Origin: Falsiroseomonas ponticola
GTDB lineage: Bacteria > Pseudomonadota > Alphaproteobacteria > Acetobacterales > Acetobacteraceae
Reading direction: 5' to 3'
Assembly (NCBI RefSeq): GCF_016805305.1
Contig: NZ_JAERQN010000008.1
Span: 124,001 to 188,000 of the forward strand
DNA: 64,000 nucleotides
The notes under the pieces were generated by a model that was not told the DNA's origin, made no database searches, and saw nothing but the letters and a program-made list of their open reading frames with translations. A program made the translations under genes and the position numbers. Position 1 is the first letter of the stretch; each line of letters opens with the position of its first letter. Shown one piece after another: positions 41,383-50,359 of the stretch.

Positions 41383-42498
41383 TCACGCGGCGGCGCGCTT
41401 GCCGACGCCCATCTCGTCGAGCACCTCCGCCACTTTCGACAGCGCAAAGCGGATATCCGATTCCGCGATCGCTCCGATGCAGCCGAAGCGCATCGTCGGC
41501 ACCTTGGTCGTGTAGAAGTCGGACAGGATGACGCCCTTGTTCTTCATCGCCACGCGAAACTTCGTAAAATTCCAGTTCGGATCGACGGGCTGGAAGACGT
41601 TGACGATGATCGGCCCCTGGTGTTCGGGCGCGACATAGGGCGTGAAGCCCAGCGCCTGCAGGCCTTCGCGCATCACGTCGCGGTTGCGCATGTAGCGCGC
41701 CAGCCGCCCCGCCTGGCCGCCCTCGGCCTCGTAGATCTCCATCGCCTTGCCAAAGGCGCGCAGCGCCTGCACGGCGGGGGTGAAGCGGAAGCTGCCCCAG
41801 CCGTTGCGCAGCGCATGGTCATGCACATCGACCAGGTCCATCACCCAGGACCCGGCATTGCCGCGGCAGGCCTCCAGCTGCGCCACCGGCGCCACGGCGA
41901 AGCCGAAGCCCGGCATGCCCTCCAGGCACTTGTTGGAGGTGAAGACCACCACATCGCATTCCGGGTGGTCCGCGATGCGGAAGGGCAGAGCGCCGAAGCC
42001 GGAGACGGCATCGCAGATCATCCGCCGCCCGGCCGCCGCGATGACGGGGCCGAGCACGTTCGGATCGTTCACGATGCCCGTGCCCGTCTCGCTCACCACC
42101 AGCGCGACATGGCTGCATTCCGGATGCTCGCGCAGCGCCTCGGCCAGGCGCTCGGGCTCCATCGGGCGGTTGTCGGGGCCGGGCAGGGAGACGACGTTGC
42201 GCCCCGCCTCCTTCGCCAGCCGCGCCAGGCGGTCGGCATAGCCGCCATTCTGCACCACCAGCACCGTGCCGCCCGGCGGCACGAAGGTGCGCAGCGCGGA
42301 TTCAATGATCATGTGCCCGCAGCCCGGCAGGGGCAGGGAGACATGCTCCCCCCAGTTCCCGCCCGCGACCGCCACGATGCGCGGGCGCATGGCAGCGTAT
42401 TCGTCGCGGAAATCCTCGTCCCAGGGGGCGATGTCCTCCGCCATGCAGGCGCGGACCTCGGGGCGGGTCTGGACGGGGCCGGGGATGAGCAGAAGCAT
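41383..42498 (-). CDS. phnW: 2-aminoethylphosphonate--pyruvate transaminase family (PhnW-like)
   Basis: This 371-residue PLP enzyme of the class V fold matches the PhnW branch: LLIPGPVQTRPEVRACMAED with the following APWDEDFRDEY, VVSETGTGIVND, CDAVSGFGALPF and the PLP lysine in VVFTSNKCLEGMPGFGFAV. The reaction would move the amino group of 2-aminoethylphosphonate to pyruvate. Related enzymes in this branch use serine, alanine or other amines, so the substrate remains open. No PhnX or PhnA/PhnY gene is adjacent. The gene is first in a same-strand cluster with an ABC importer. Confidence 0.78.
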   Translation of the reverse strand: MLLLIPGPVQTRPEVRACMAEDIAPWDEDFRDEYAAMRPRIVAVAGGNWGEHVSLPLPGCGHMIIESALRTFVPPGGTVLVVQNGGYADRLARLAKEAGRNVVSLPGPDNRPMEPERLAEALREHPECSHVALVVSETGTGIVNDPNVLGPVIAAAGRRMICDAVSGFGALPFRIADHPECDVVVFTSNKCLEGMPGFGFAVAPVAQLEACRGNAGSWVMDLVDVHDHALRNGWGSFRFTPAVQALRAFGKAMEIYEAEGGQAGRLARYMRNRDVMREGLQALGFTPYVAPEHQGPIIVNVFQPVDPNWNFTKFRVAMKNKGVILSDFYTTKVPTMRFGCIGAIAESDIRFALSKVAEVLDEMGVGKRAAA

Positions 42499-42552
42499 GG
42501 CAAAGGGTCCGTGGGGCGTTCTTCGTGCGGCTGGGCTTAGGCCCGGCTGGGG

Positions 42553-43176
42553 TCAGACCACAAGGCTTCCCCCGCCGAGTTCCCGTCGCAGCTTGCGCAG
42601 GATGGCATCGGCGAAGTCGATGTAGTCGGCGCATTCCATGGCGAAGGCCCCGGGGCCGCCGATGACCTCGGCCTCGTAATGGTCCAGCAGGTCCGGCTCC
42701 TCGTTCAGGATGGCCAGGCCGTTGATGGTGATGCCGGCCGCCACCGCCAGGTCCCGCACCGGCCCCGGGTCCCGCCCCTGGTTGTGGCGACCATCGCCGG
42801 AGACATCCATGACGTAGCGCGTGGCATCGGCGGGGCAGCGCGCCAGGGTGGCGAGGCCAGCCGCCATCCCCTCCCCCAGCGCCGTCGCGCCGGGGCGGGG
42901 CAGGCGGGGCGCGTTCTCGATCGCCGCCGCCAGGGCCTCCGCCCCCGCCGCATCGGCCACCCGCGTCCAGCCGATCGCCAGGTCCTGCTGCCCGGGGCCG
43001 GACCAGAGCAGCAGCGCCACCGCCGCCGCGCGCCGCGGCCCGCCGGTCGCCGCCGCCAGCACGGAGGCGTCGCGGAAGGCCGCCGCGGTGCCGCCGGCCA
43101 TCAGGCCGAACTCCTCGAAGCTGACGCTGGCGGAGACGTCCATGGCCAGGCAGAGGGCGATATCCACGCTATCCAT
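42553..43176 (-). CDS. DUF1194 von Willebrand A-like protein
   Basis: This 207-residue protein is a stand-alone VWA domain with the metal-ion adhesion site DVSASVS near residues 13-19, a Thr site in PRPGATALGEGMAAGL, and YVMDVSGDGRHNQG for the final Asp. DUF1194 proteins usually carry a signal peptide; here the coding start ATG 43176 has none, and upstream starts do not supply a convincing one. It is divergent from the fourth TctC gene. A metal-dependent protein contact role is likely, but its partner is unknown. Confidence 0.82.
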   Translation of the reverse strand: MDSVDIALCLAMDVSASVSFEEFGLMAGGTAAAFRDASVLAAATGGPRRAAAVALLLWSGPGQQDLAIGWTRVADAAGAEALAAAIENAPRLPRPGATALGEGMAAGLATLARCPADATRYVMDVSGDGRHNQGRDPGPVRDLAVAAGITINGLAILNEEPDLLDHYEAEVIGGPGAFAMECADYIDFADAILRKLRRELGGGSLVV

Positions 43177-43265
43177 GGGTGATATTGCCCTGATCCACGA
43201 CCGGATTTGCACGCCCGCGCCACCGGTGCCAGATTGCGCCCGCACCGGGAACAGGGGACAGGGCA

Positions 43266-44246
43266 ATGATCGGCAGGCGTGGCATCCTGATGGCAACCAG
43301 CGGCCTGTTGGCCGTGCCCCTGGCCGCCCCCGCGGTGCACGCCCAGGGCGCCTGGCCCAACCGCAACATCCGCATGATCGTCCCCTACCCCCCCGGCGGC
43401 GCGACGGACGCCATGTCCCGCCTCGCCGCGCAGAAGATCGGGGAGAAGCTGGGCGTTTCCGTGGTGGTGGAGAACCGCTCCGGCGCCAATGGCCAGGTCG
43501 GCAGCCAGGCCATGCTGCAGGCCCCGGCGGATGGCTACACCATCCTGGGCTCGGCCTCGATCCACGTCATGGCGCGGCACGTCATGCGCAACGTGCCCTA
43601 CGACCCCGTCGCGGATTTCGTCCCGGTGGCGCGCACCGCCCGCGGGCCGCTGGTGCTGGTCATGTCGCCCTCCCGCCCGCAGCGGACGATCCCGGAGATC
43701 GTGGAGGCCGCGAAGCGCAACCCCGCGCAATGGTCCTTCGCGACCTCCTCCCTCGGCTCCGCCGGCCATCTCGGCACCATCGAGTTCAACCGCGTGACCG
43801 GCGCCAATATCGAGATCGTGGGCTATCGCGGCACCGCGCCGGCGCTGACCGACGTGGCGGCGGGCAACGCCCACCTGATGTTCGACCCCGTGCTGGCCAC
43901 CCTGCCGATGATCCGCGGCGGGCAGCTCCGCGGCCTCGGCATCGCCACCGCCGCCCGCACGCCGCTGGCGCCGGAATTGCCCACCCTGGCGGAGGCCGGG
44001 CTGCCGGGCTTCGAATTCTATTCCTGGTACGGCGTCTGGGCATCCCGCGCCGTGCCGGCGGAGCTGGTGGCGCGGATGAACGCCGCGCTGGTGGAGGGGA
44101 TGCGGGAGACCGCGGTGGTGGAGCGGCTGACGGGCCTCGGCTTCGAACCGCTGGCGGAGACGGTGGCGGAGGCCGAGCGCTTCATCGTGGCCGACGTCGC
44201 CCGCAACGCGGAGCTGCTGCGGATCGCCAATTTCCAGCCTGAGTAA
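43266..44246 (+). CDS. TctC/Bug family receptor (orphan 4)
   Basis: This 326-residue receptor starts MIGRRGILMATSGLLAVPLA and has the cleavage site VHAQ. Family blocks are IRMIVPYPPGGATDAMSRLA, VVVENRSGANGQVGSQ, VPYDPVADFVPVARTARGPL and IVGYRGTAPALTDVAAG. It lies 78 bp before a crotonase gene on the same strand, which would fit uptake and CoA-linked breakdown of a carboxylate. No tctAB genes are nearby. Confidence 0.93.
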   Translation: MIGRRGILMATSGLLAVPLAAPAVHAQGAWPNRNIRMIVPYPPGGATDAMSRLAAQKIGEKLGVSVVVENRSGANGQVGSQAMLQAPADGYTILGSASIHVMARHVMRNVPYDPVADFVPVARTARGPLVLVMSPSRPQRTIPEIVEAAKRNPAQWSFATSSLGSAGHLGTIEFNRVTGANIEIVGYRGTAPALTDVAAGNAHLMFDPVLATLPMIRGGQLRGLGIATAARTPLAPELPTLAEAGLPGFEFYSWYGVWASRAVPAELVARMNAALVEGMRETAVVERLTGLGFEPLAETVAEAERFIVADVARNAELLRIANFQPE

Positions 44247-44324
44247 CGTTTCCGTTGCCACCCCGACGACAAATTGTCCCTCCAGGATCATCTGACGGCG
44301 CATGATCCGCGGAGGAGGGGTGGC

Positions 44325-45140
44325 ATGGACGACGCTCGGACGACCCTTGAACTCGCGGGGTCCCGGATCCTGGCCGACAGCGCCCAGGGGGTCGGCCGGG
44401 TGGTGTTCAACCAGCCGGAAAAGCGCAACGCCATGTCGGTGGCGATGTGGGAGGGGCTGGGCCAGGCGCTGGACCATTTCGCCGCGGACCCGGCGGTGCA
44501 GGTGGTCGTGCTGGAAGGCGCCGGCGACAAGGCCTTCGTCTCCGGCGCCGATATCAGCCAGTTCGAGGCCCAGCGCGCCGATGCGGATGCCCAGCGCGCC
44601 TACGAGAAGCTGACGGCGGCGGGGCGGGCGACCCTGGCCGCCTTCCCCAAGCCCGTCATCGCCAAGATCCGCGGCTTCTGCCTGGGCGGCGGGCTCGGCC
44701 TCGCCATGCAGGCGGACCTCCGCATCGCGGCGGAGGATGCGCAATTCGGCATCCCGGCGGCGCGGCTCGGCCTCGCCTACGGCTTCGGGACGGTGCAGCT
44801 GCTGACCAGCCTGGTCGGCCCGGCCCATGCGCGCATGCTGCTCTATACCGGGGACCGCATCGATGCGTGGGAGGCCGAGCGCATCGGCCTGGTGAATGAT
44901 GTCGTGCCCGTGGAACTGCTGGACGGCACGGTGGCGAAGCTGGCCGCGACCATCGCGGCGAATGCCCCGCTGACGCTGCGCGCCGCCAAGCTGTCCATCG
45001 CCGCGGCGGCGCAGGACCCGGCGCTGCGGGACATGCAGGGCGTGCAGGCCGCCTTCGCCGCCTGCTTCGACAGCGCCGACTACCGGGAGGGCCGGCGGGC
45101 CTTCATGGAGAAGCGCAAGCCCCGCTTCACCGGCCGCTGA
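44325..45140 (+). CDS. Enoyl-CoA hydratase/isomerase family protein without catalytic glutamates
   Basis: This 271-residue crotonase starts at ATG 44325 behind GGAGGAGG. It keeps the CoA pocket and oxyanion hole (FVSGADISQFEAQ, then GFCLGGGLGLAMQADLRIAA). Compared with rat mitochondrial hydratase, the block GGGCELAM reads GGGLGLAM and QPEILLG reads IPAARLG, so both catalytic glutamates (Glu144 and Glu164) are replaced by Gly and Ala. It is therefore unlikely to be a normal hydratase. The C terminus FMEKRKPRF is typical of the family. Confidence 0.88.
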   Translation: MDDARTTLELAGSRILADSAQGVGRVVFNQPEKRNAMSVAMWEGLGQALDHFAADPAVQVVVLEGAGDKAFVSGADISQFEAQRADADAQRAYEKLTAAGRATLAAFPKPVIAKIRGFCLGGGLGLAMQADLRIAAEDAQFGIPAARLGLAYGFGTVQLLTSLVGPAHARMLLYTGDRIDAWEAERIGLVNDVVPVELLDGTVAKLAATIAANAPLTLRAAKLSIAAAAQDPALRDMQGVQAAFAACFDSADYREGRRAFMEKRKPRFTGR

Positions 45141-45313
45141 GGATCGTTGCCCTTTCGCGCCCGAAGGCCCGTCTTCGGTGCTGTCGGCGCCCCGCGCGGC
45201 GTGCTAATCGCCGCGCCACAGGGAAGGCCGCAAGAGCCTGAGGCCGGGTCCGGGATAGGAGTTGCCGCGTCATCGACCACCACCAGGGCATATCGCCAGC
45301 GGTTGCGCATGGC

Positions 45314-45922
45314 GTGCCCGTCTCCGCGCTGCTGGACTCCCTCGCCAGGGACTGGCCGACGGAGACCCTGACGCTCGGCGACCTCGCCGCGGCGCTGGGG
45401 CAGCGCGGCTTCGGCGTGCTGATCGTGATCTTCGCCCTTCCCAACCTGCTGCCCTTCTACCTGCCGGGGCTCAGCACCGTGGCGGGCCTGCCGATGATGC
45501 TGGTGGCAGCCCAGCTGGCCGCCGGGCGCCCGCGCCCCGCCCTGCCCGGCTTCGTGGCGCGGCGGCGCCTCAGCCGCGATGCGCTGCGCCAGGTCACGGC
45601 GCGCGCCATGCCCTGGATGCTGCGCGTGGAGCGCATGGTCCGCCCCCGCCCCTCCGCCCTCACCAGCCGGAACGGGGAAAGGCTGGTCGGGCTCTGGGTG
45701 CTGCTGCTGGGCCTGGTCGTCATCCTGCCCACCCCCCTCACCAACGGCCCGCCGGCACTGGCCTGCCTCATCATGGCCATGGGCGTGATGGAGAACGACA
45801 CGGTCACCATCACCGCCGGCGCGGTGCTCGGCCTGCTGGCCGCGGCACTCAGCCTCACCCTCCTCGTCACGCTCGGCTGGGCCCTCCTCGCCGGCGTCAA
45901 CCACCTGATCGGATCGCCATGA
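45314..45922 (+). CDS. exoD: ExoD family membrane protein, copy 1
   Basis: This 202-residue protein has an amphipathic N terminus (VSALLDSLARDWPTETLTLG), hydrophobic helices (FGVLIVIFALPNLLPFYLPG), and the conserved loop RVERMVRPRPSALTSRNGER followed by a C-terminal pair of helices. ExoD is linked to exopolysaccharide production and alkaline stress in rhizobia, with unknown biochemistry. GTG 45314 is the best start; the frame remains open upstream without an ATG. A second, diverged copy follows 82 bp downstream. Confidence 0.85.
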   Translation: MPVSALLDSLARDWPTETLTLGDLAAALGQRGFGVLIVIFALPNLLPFYLPGLSTVAGLPMMLVAAQLAAGRPRPALPGFVARRRLSRDALRQVTARAMPWMLRVERMVRPRPSALTSRNGERLVGLWVLLLGLVVILPTPLTNGPPALACLIMAMGVMENDTVTITAGAVLGLLAAALSLTLLVTLGWALLAGVNHLIGSP

Positions 45923-46004
45923 CCCATGCCGCGACCGGCGGGCCGCCCGGTACCGCCACCCCCGCCCGCCCCCCTGCCCGGCATGCCGGCCGGGACCGTG
46001 CGCG

Positions 46005-46628
46005 ATGACGGCGGAGGACCTGCCGCAGGCCGCCGACAGCGCGCCGATCTCCCGCATCGTCGCGGAAGTCGCGGCCGCCTTCCCGGGTGAGCGCATCAGC
46101 CTCGGCGAGATGGCGACGGCCTTCGGCGACCGTGCCTTCGGCATGCTGCTGCTGCTGCTGCTGCTGCCCGGCCTGCTGCCCGGCATGGCCAGCGTCTTCG
46201 GCACGCCGCTGCTGATCCTGGGCGTGCAGATGGGCCTCGGCCTGCGGGTGCCGAAGCTGCCGGGGATCCTGGCGCGGCAGACCATCAAGCGGTCGGACCT
46301 GCTGCGCCTCGCCTCCGCCTCCTCCAAGGGGCTCGGGCGGATCGAACGCTATGTCAGGCCGCGGCCCGGCTTCTTCACCAGCGCGATCGGCGAACGGATC
46401 ATCGGCTGGCTGACCGCCTATGTCGCCATCATGCTGATCCTGCCGGGCCCGGGCACCAACGGCCCGCCGGCCTTCGGCAACATCGTCATGGCGCTCGGCC
46501 TGATCGAGCATGACAGCAAGGTCACGGGCTGGGGCGTGGCGCTGACCATCGCGGGCTGCGCCTTCGCCACCGTGGTGCTGGGCGCCATGGTCTGGTTCGC
46601 CATCAAGGCGGCCGGCTGGATCTTCTGA
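46005..46628 (+). CDS. exoD: ExoD family membrane protein, copy 2
   Basis: This 207-residue paralogue of the preceding gene shares the layout: ISRIVAEVAAAFPGERISLG, a Leu-rich helix near residue 50 (AFGMLLLLLLLPGLLPGMAS), RIERYVRPRPGFFTSAIGER and LPGPGTNGPPAFGNIVMALG. The two copies look only distantly alike outside these blocks, so the duplication is old. They are probably co-transcribed. No exopolysaccharide synthesis genes are next to them. Confidence 0.86.
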   Translation: MTAEDLPQAADSAPISRIVAEVAAAFPGERISLGEMATAFGDRAFGMLLLLLLLPGLLPGMASVFGTPLLILGVQMGLGLRVPKLPGILARQTIKRSDLLRLASASSKGLGRIERYVRPRPGFFTSAIGERIIGWLTAYVAIMLILPGPGTNGPPAFGNIVMALGLIEHDSKVTGWGVALTIAGCAFATVVLGAMVWFAIKAAGWIF

Positions 46629-46692
46629 CCGGGATCGCCCACCGGGCCCGGCGGATTGTCGCGGCGCGGCGGGGGGTGCTAGCGTCCCGTCA

Positions 46693-46905
46693 TGCGCCGG
46701 TGGCCCGCAAGGGCTGAAACGGGAACGCGCGAAGGCCAGCCCCCGCGAAGGCGGGGCGCCGGCCCAGTCCGCGGCTGCCCCCGCAACTGTAGGCGGAGCG
46801 CCCCTGCCACATGCCATTGGGTCCACGGGGCCTGAGAAGGCGGCGGGGGCACCGGGGATGTTCTTCCCCCGGCACTCCGTGAGCCAGGAGACCGGCCGGC
46901 GCAGA
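46693..46905 (+). ncRNA. Cobalamin (AdoCbl) riboswitch
   Basis: The leader of the btuB-like gene contains the ordered cobalamin riboswitch core. A GAAACGGGAACGCG block lies at 46715-46728, the near-invariant CTGCCCCCGCAACTGT at 46775-46790, a TGCCACATGCCATTGGG region at 46805-46821 with CTGAGAAGGCG at 46831-46841, and the B12 box GCCAGGAGACCGGCC at 46883-46897. The boundaries are estimates. It should reduce btuB expression when adenosylcobalamin is plentiful. The 160 nt after the B12 box hold the expression platform and the GGAGGG ribosome site at about 47061. Confidence 0.9.
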
Positions 46906-47071
46906 GACGTCACGCGCGTGCCGGGCGGGGTGCACCGGCGCAACGGAACGACAGGCAACGGGCCCCGACCGGCCCGCGGCCGCTCGTCTCCGCCTGCGGC
47001 GACGACGCCAACCGCCCCGGCATGCCTCGCGGCGTGACGGGGCATGTCGTCCAGTCGCTCGGAGGGACCCG

Positions 47072-49057
47072 ATGCGAAGCTATATCAACCACCTGGCCGC
47101 ACCGCTGGTGCTGGGCCTGACCCTGCCCGCGCTCGCGCAGACAACGCCGCCAGCCGCCGCCCCGGCCACCGGCCCGGCCACCGTCGTGATGCCGGAGACG
47201 ATCGTCACCGCGACCCGCATCCCCACCCCCGCCACCCGCGTGCCCGCCGCCATCACCGTCATCACGCGGCAGGACATCGAGGAACGCGGCTACCAGTCGC
47301 TGGCGGAAGCGCTGGCCACCGTGCCGGGGCTGCGCCTGGTGCAGACCGGCGGCATCGGCCAGCAGGCCAGCGCCTTCATCCGCGGCGGTGCCTCCCGCCA
47401 CGTGCTGGTGCTGCTGGATGGCGTGCCGGTGAACGACCCGTCGGAGCCCAACGGCGCCTTCAACTTCGGCAATGAGCTGCTGGGCGACATCGAGCGGATC
47501 GAGGTCGTGCGCGGCCCCGGCTCCTCCCTCTACGGATCGGGCGCCATCAGCGGCGTCATCAACCTGATCTCCCGCCGCGCGCCGGCCAATACGCCGATCC
47601 AGGGCTTCGGCGAGATCGCGGGCGGCACGCAGGGCACGGCGCGCGGCACGCTCGGCGTCGCGGGCAGCCTGCGCGACTGGGACTACATGGTGGCGGGCCA
47701 GGGCCTGACCACGCAGGGCACCGACGCCACCGCCCGCCGCTTCACCCGCGACACGCGGGAGACGGAGGATTTCCGCGCCGCCGCCGGCACCGCCCGCTTC
47801 GGCTGGAACCCGGCCGCCGGCACGCGGGTGGAAGGCCTGCTGCGCTGGCGCGAGAACCGCACCGAACTCGACAACATCCCGAACGACGACCCGAACTACA
47901 CGGGCAATGACCGGCGCTGGTACGGCCAGCTGCGGGGGGAGACGGCGCTGCTGGACGGCGCCTGGACCACCGGGCTGCGCCTGGCGCTGACCGAGGATCG
48001 CCGCCGCTACCTCAACCTGCCCGATGCCCGCAGCACCGCCAGCACGGACGACCTGTTCCGCGGCGAACGCCAGGTGCTGGACTGGGGCAACCGCATCCGC
48101 CTGGGCGATGTCGGCCCCTTCGCGCAATCGGCGCTGGCCTTCGGCGTGACGCATGAGCGGGAGGATGTGGACCAGCGTTCAGGCTCGCCGAGCTTCCGCA
48201 CCACCACCAACGCTACCGCGCGCTCCACCGCGCTGCATGCGGGCATCCAGGGCCAGGTCGGCGGGCGGCTCGACCTCTCGGCCGGGCTGCGCCAGGACCT
48301 GGCGGATGACTATGACGGCTTCCTCTCCTGGCGCACCGGCGCGGTGCTGGCGGTGCCGGAGGTGAATTCGCGCCTGGTCCTGGCGGCGGGCACGGCCTTC
48401 AAGGCGCCCTCCCTCTACCAGCGCTTCGGCCGCATCGGCACGACCTTCCAGGGCAATCCGGACCTGCGGCCGGAGACCTCCTTCTCCTGGGAAGCGGGGG
48501 TGGAGACGGATCTCGGCCTGTTCGGGCGGGAGGACGGGGCGACGGTCAACGTCACCTATTTCGACACGCAGTACCGCAACCTCATCAACTTCAACGCCAC
48601 CTTCACCAGCCTCGCGAATGTGGAACGCGCCATGTCGCGCGGCGTCGAAATCGGCGTGACGATGCGGCCCGCCCCCTGGATCGACGGCCGCGTGGCCTGG
48701 ACGGCGACGGAGACGCGGGACGAGGTGACGGGCGCGCCGCTCGCCCGGCGCCCGAAGAACGTCGTGGCCGTCAGCGCCCGCGTCTCGCCGACCGATCGCC
48801 TGACCATCGCGCCGGAGGTGCTGTTCACCGGCCCCTCGCCGGAAACCGCGGCCTACAGCAACAGCGGCGCCTTCATCGGCGGGCTGACCTACAACAAGTC
48901 CGGCACGGTCGCGAACCTGACGGGCAGCTACCGGGTGACGGACAGCATCACCGCCTTCGCGGAGGGCCGCAACCTGACCAACAGCCGGTACGAGCCCGCC
49001 AACGGCTTCACCACCTATGGCCGCAGCCTGCTGGTGGGGACGCGCTTCACCTTCTGA
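47072..49057 (+). CDS. btuB: TonB-dependent cobalamin receptor BtuB
   Basis: This 661-residue outer-membrane receptor has a signal peptide (ending PALAQ), an ETIVTATR TonB box at about 41-48, a plug with AEALATVPGLRLVQTGGIGQ and HVLVLLDGVPVNDPSEPNGA, and a barrel ending LLVGTRFTF. BtuB receptors have this length and the VVRGPGSSLYGSGAISGVIN plug motif. The cobalamin riboswitch upstream strongly supports B12 or a related corrinoid as ligand. No btuFCD genes follow; the next gene converges. Confidence 0.93.
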   Translation: MRSYINHLAAPLVLGLTLPALAQTTPPAAAPATGPATVVMPETIVTATRIPTPATRVPAAITVITRQDIEERGYQSLAEALATVPGLRLVQTGGIGQQASAFIRGGASRHVLVLLDGVPVNDPSEPNGAFNFGNELLGDIERIEVVRGPGSSLYGSGAISGVINLISRRAPANTPIQGFGEIAGGTQGTARGTLGVAGSLRDWDYMVAGQGLTTQGTDATARRFTRDTRETEDFRAAAGTARFGWNPAAGTRVEGLLRWRENRTELDNIPNDDPNYTGNDRRWYGQLRGETALLDGAWTTGLRLALTEDRRRYLNLPDARSTASTDDLFRGERQVLDWGNRIRLGDVGPFAQSALAFGVTHEREDVDQRSGSPSFRTTTNATARSTALHAGIQGQVGGRLDLSAGLRQDLADDYDGFLSWRTGAVLAVPEVNSRLVLAAGTAFKAPSLYQRFGRIGTTFQGNPDLRPETSFSWEAGVETDLGLFGREDGATVNVTYFDTQYRNLINFNATFTSLANVERAMSRGVEIGVTMRPAPWIDGRVAWTATETRDEVTGAPLARRPKNVVAVSARVSPTDRLTIAPEVLFTGPSPETAAYSNSGAFIGGLTYNKSGTVANLTGSYRVTDSITAFAEGRNLTNSRYEPANGFTTYGRSLLVGTRFTF

Positions 49058-49078
49058 CGGCGCGCCGGCGGGGGGCCT

Positions 49079-50308
49079 TCACGCGGCCTCCCGCCACCGC
49101 GCGAAGCGGATGAAGCCGATGGCGCCGACGGCGAAGGCCACGACGCCGCAGCCCAGCACGGCGGGGCCCAGCCGGTCCCCCTGCATCAGCGACGGCATGG
49201 CGAGCATCGCCACCAGCGTGCCGCCATTGTTCGCCACCATCTGCGCGCGGGTGGCGGCGGGGATGTCGGGCGCCGGGATGCGGCTCTGCCGCAGCACCGC
49301 CACGGGGATGTCCTTCAGCGGCCCCGCCAGCCCGCTGGCGAAGGCGGCGGCCAGCCAGGCGGGCCATTGCCAGGCCGGCGGCAGCGCGCCGATGCCGGCG
49401 AAGCAGGCCATGCCCGCGCCCACCAGCATGCTGCTGGCGAACATGCGGAATTGCGGCCGCGCCGGCATGGCCAGGCTGCCGCAGACGATGTTGGATAGCA
49501 GGTTGGCCGCGCCATAGGTGGCGATCAGCACGCCATAGCTGCCGATCCCCTGCCCGTCCCGCTGCAGCAGCAGGGGCAGGCCCAGGAAGAACACCGCATA
49601 CCAGGCGCCGTTCAGCGGCCCGGCGCCGGCCAGCACATAGCCGAGCAGCGGATGCCGCCGCATCGCCCGGATGCCGCGCAGGATGCCGATGCCGCGCGGC
49701 GCTTCGCGCGGCGGCACGGGGTCCGGCCGGTGGCGGCGCATGATGACCAGCAGCGCCGCCGCGGAAAGCAGGAAGCTGGCGGCATTGATGGTCAGGAAGT
49801 GGATCATCGGCAGCAGCCCGGCCAGCAGGGCCAGCAGCCCGGGCCCCACCAGCCGGGCGCTGCGTTCCGTGCCGTCGAACAGCGCATTGGCCGCCGGCAG
49901 CAGCGCCTTGTCCCGCGCCAGCCGCGGCAGCATGGCCTGCAGCGCCGGCTGGAACAGCGCCTGCCCCACCGCCAGCAGCACCACCGCCAGGCCGAGCCCG
50001 ATGGCCGTCGGCGATCCCGTCGCCAGGCCGAGCGCGATGGGCACCAGCAGCGCCGCGGCGCGCAGCAGGTCCGCGCCCAGCATGCAGCGCAGCGCGTCCC
50101 ACCGGTCCGCCATGCCCCCGGCCAGGATCGCCACCAGCAGCACCGTCAGCGCCTGCAGCGCGCCCAGGTAGCCGGCCGCGGGGCCGAAGACATCCGTCGC
50201 GATCCAGCTCAGCGCCACGGCATAGAGCTGGTCGCCGATGGCGGAGAGGCTCAGCCCGCCCCAGAGCAGGGCCAGCGCCGGAACGCGAAGGGGTTGCAGC
50301 AGCCGCAT
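49079..50308 (-). CDS. MFS transporter, enterobactin-exporter-like (MFS_3)
   Basis: This 409-residue, 12-helix carrier starts RVPALALLWGGLSLSAIGDQ and has the MFS loop LAGGMADRWDALRCMLGADL, typical of the EntS/MFS_3 branch. A NALFDGTERSARLVGPGLLA block follows the fifth helix. Members export siderophores or drugs; the substrate here is unknown. It is separated from btuB by 21 bp in convergent orientation and lies 51 bp after otsA on the same strand, so it may be read through from the trehalose genes. Confidence 0.85.
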   Translation of the reverse strand: MRLLQPLRVPALALLWGGLSLSAIGDQLYAVALSWIATDVFGPAAGYLGALQALTVLLVAILAGGMADRWDALRCMLGADLLRAAALLVPIALGLATGSPTAIGLGLAVVLLAVGQALFQPALQAMLPRLARDKALLPAANALFDGTERSARLVGPGLLALLAGLLPMIHFLTINAASFLLSAAALLVIMRRHRPDPVPPREAPRGIGILRGIRAMRRHPLLGYVLAGAGPLNGAWYAVFFLGLPLLLQRDGQGIGSYGVLIATYGAANLLSNIVCGSLAMPARPQFRMFASSMLVGAGMACFAGIGALPPAWQWPAWLAAAFASGLAGPLKDIPVAVLRQSRIPAPDIPAATRAQMVANNGGTLVAMLAMPSLMQGDRLGPAVLGCGVVAFAVGAIGFIRFARWREAA

Positions 50309-50359
50309 CGGTCACCCCGTTCCGTCCCCCGGAGTGTGGGGGCCGGAGGCGGCCGGCGG

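Noticed and set aside
45141-45313. A second riboswitch before the first exoD gene
   Set aside because: It contains a GGGAAGG-like string but none of the other cobalamin core blocks and no B12 box.
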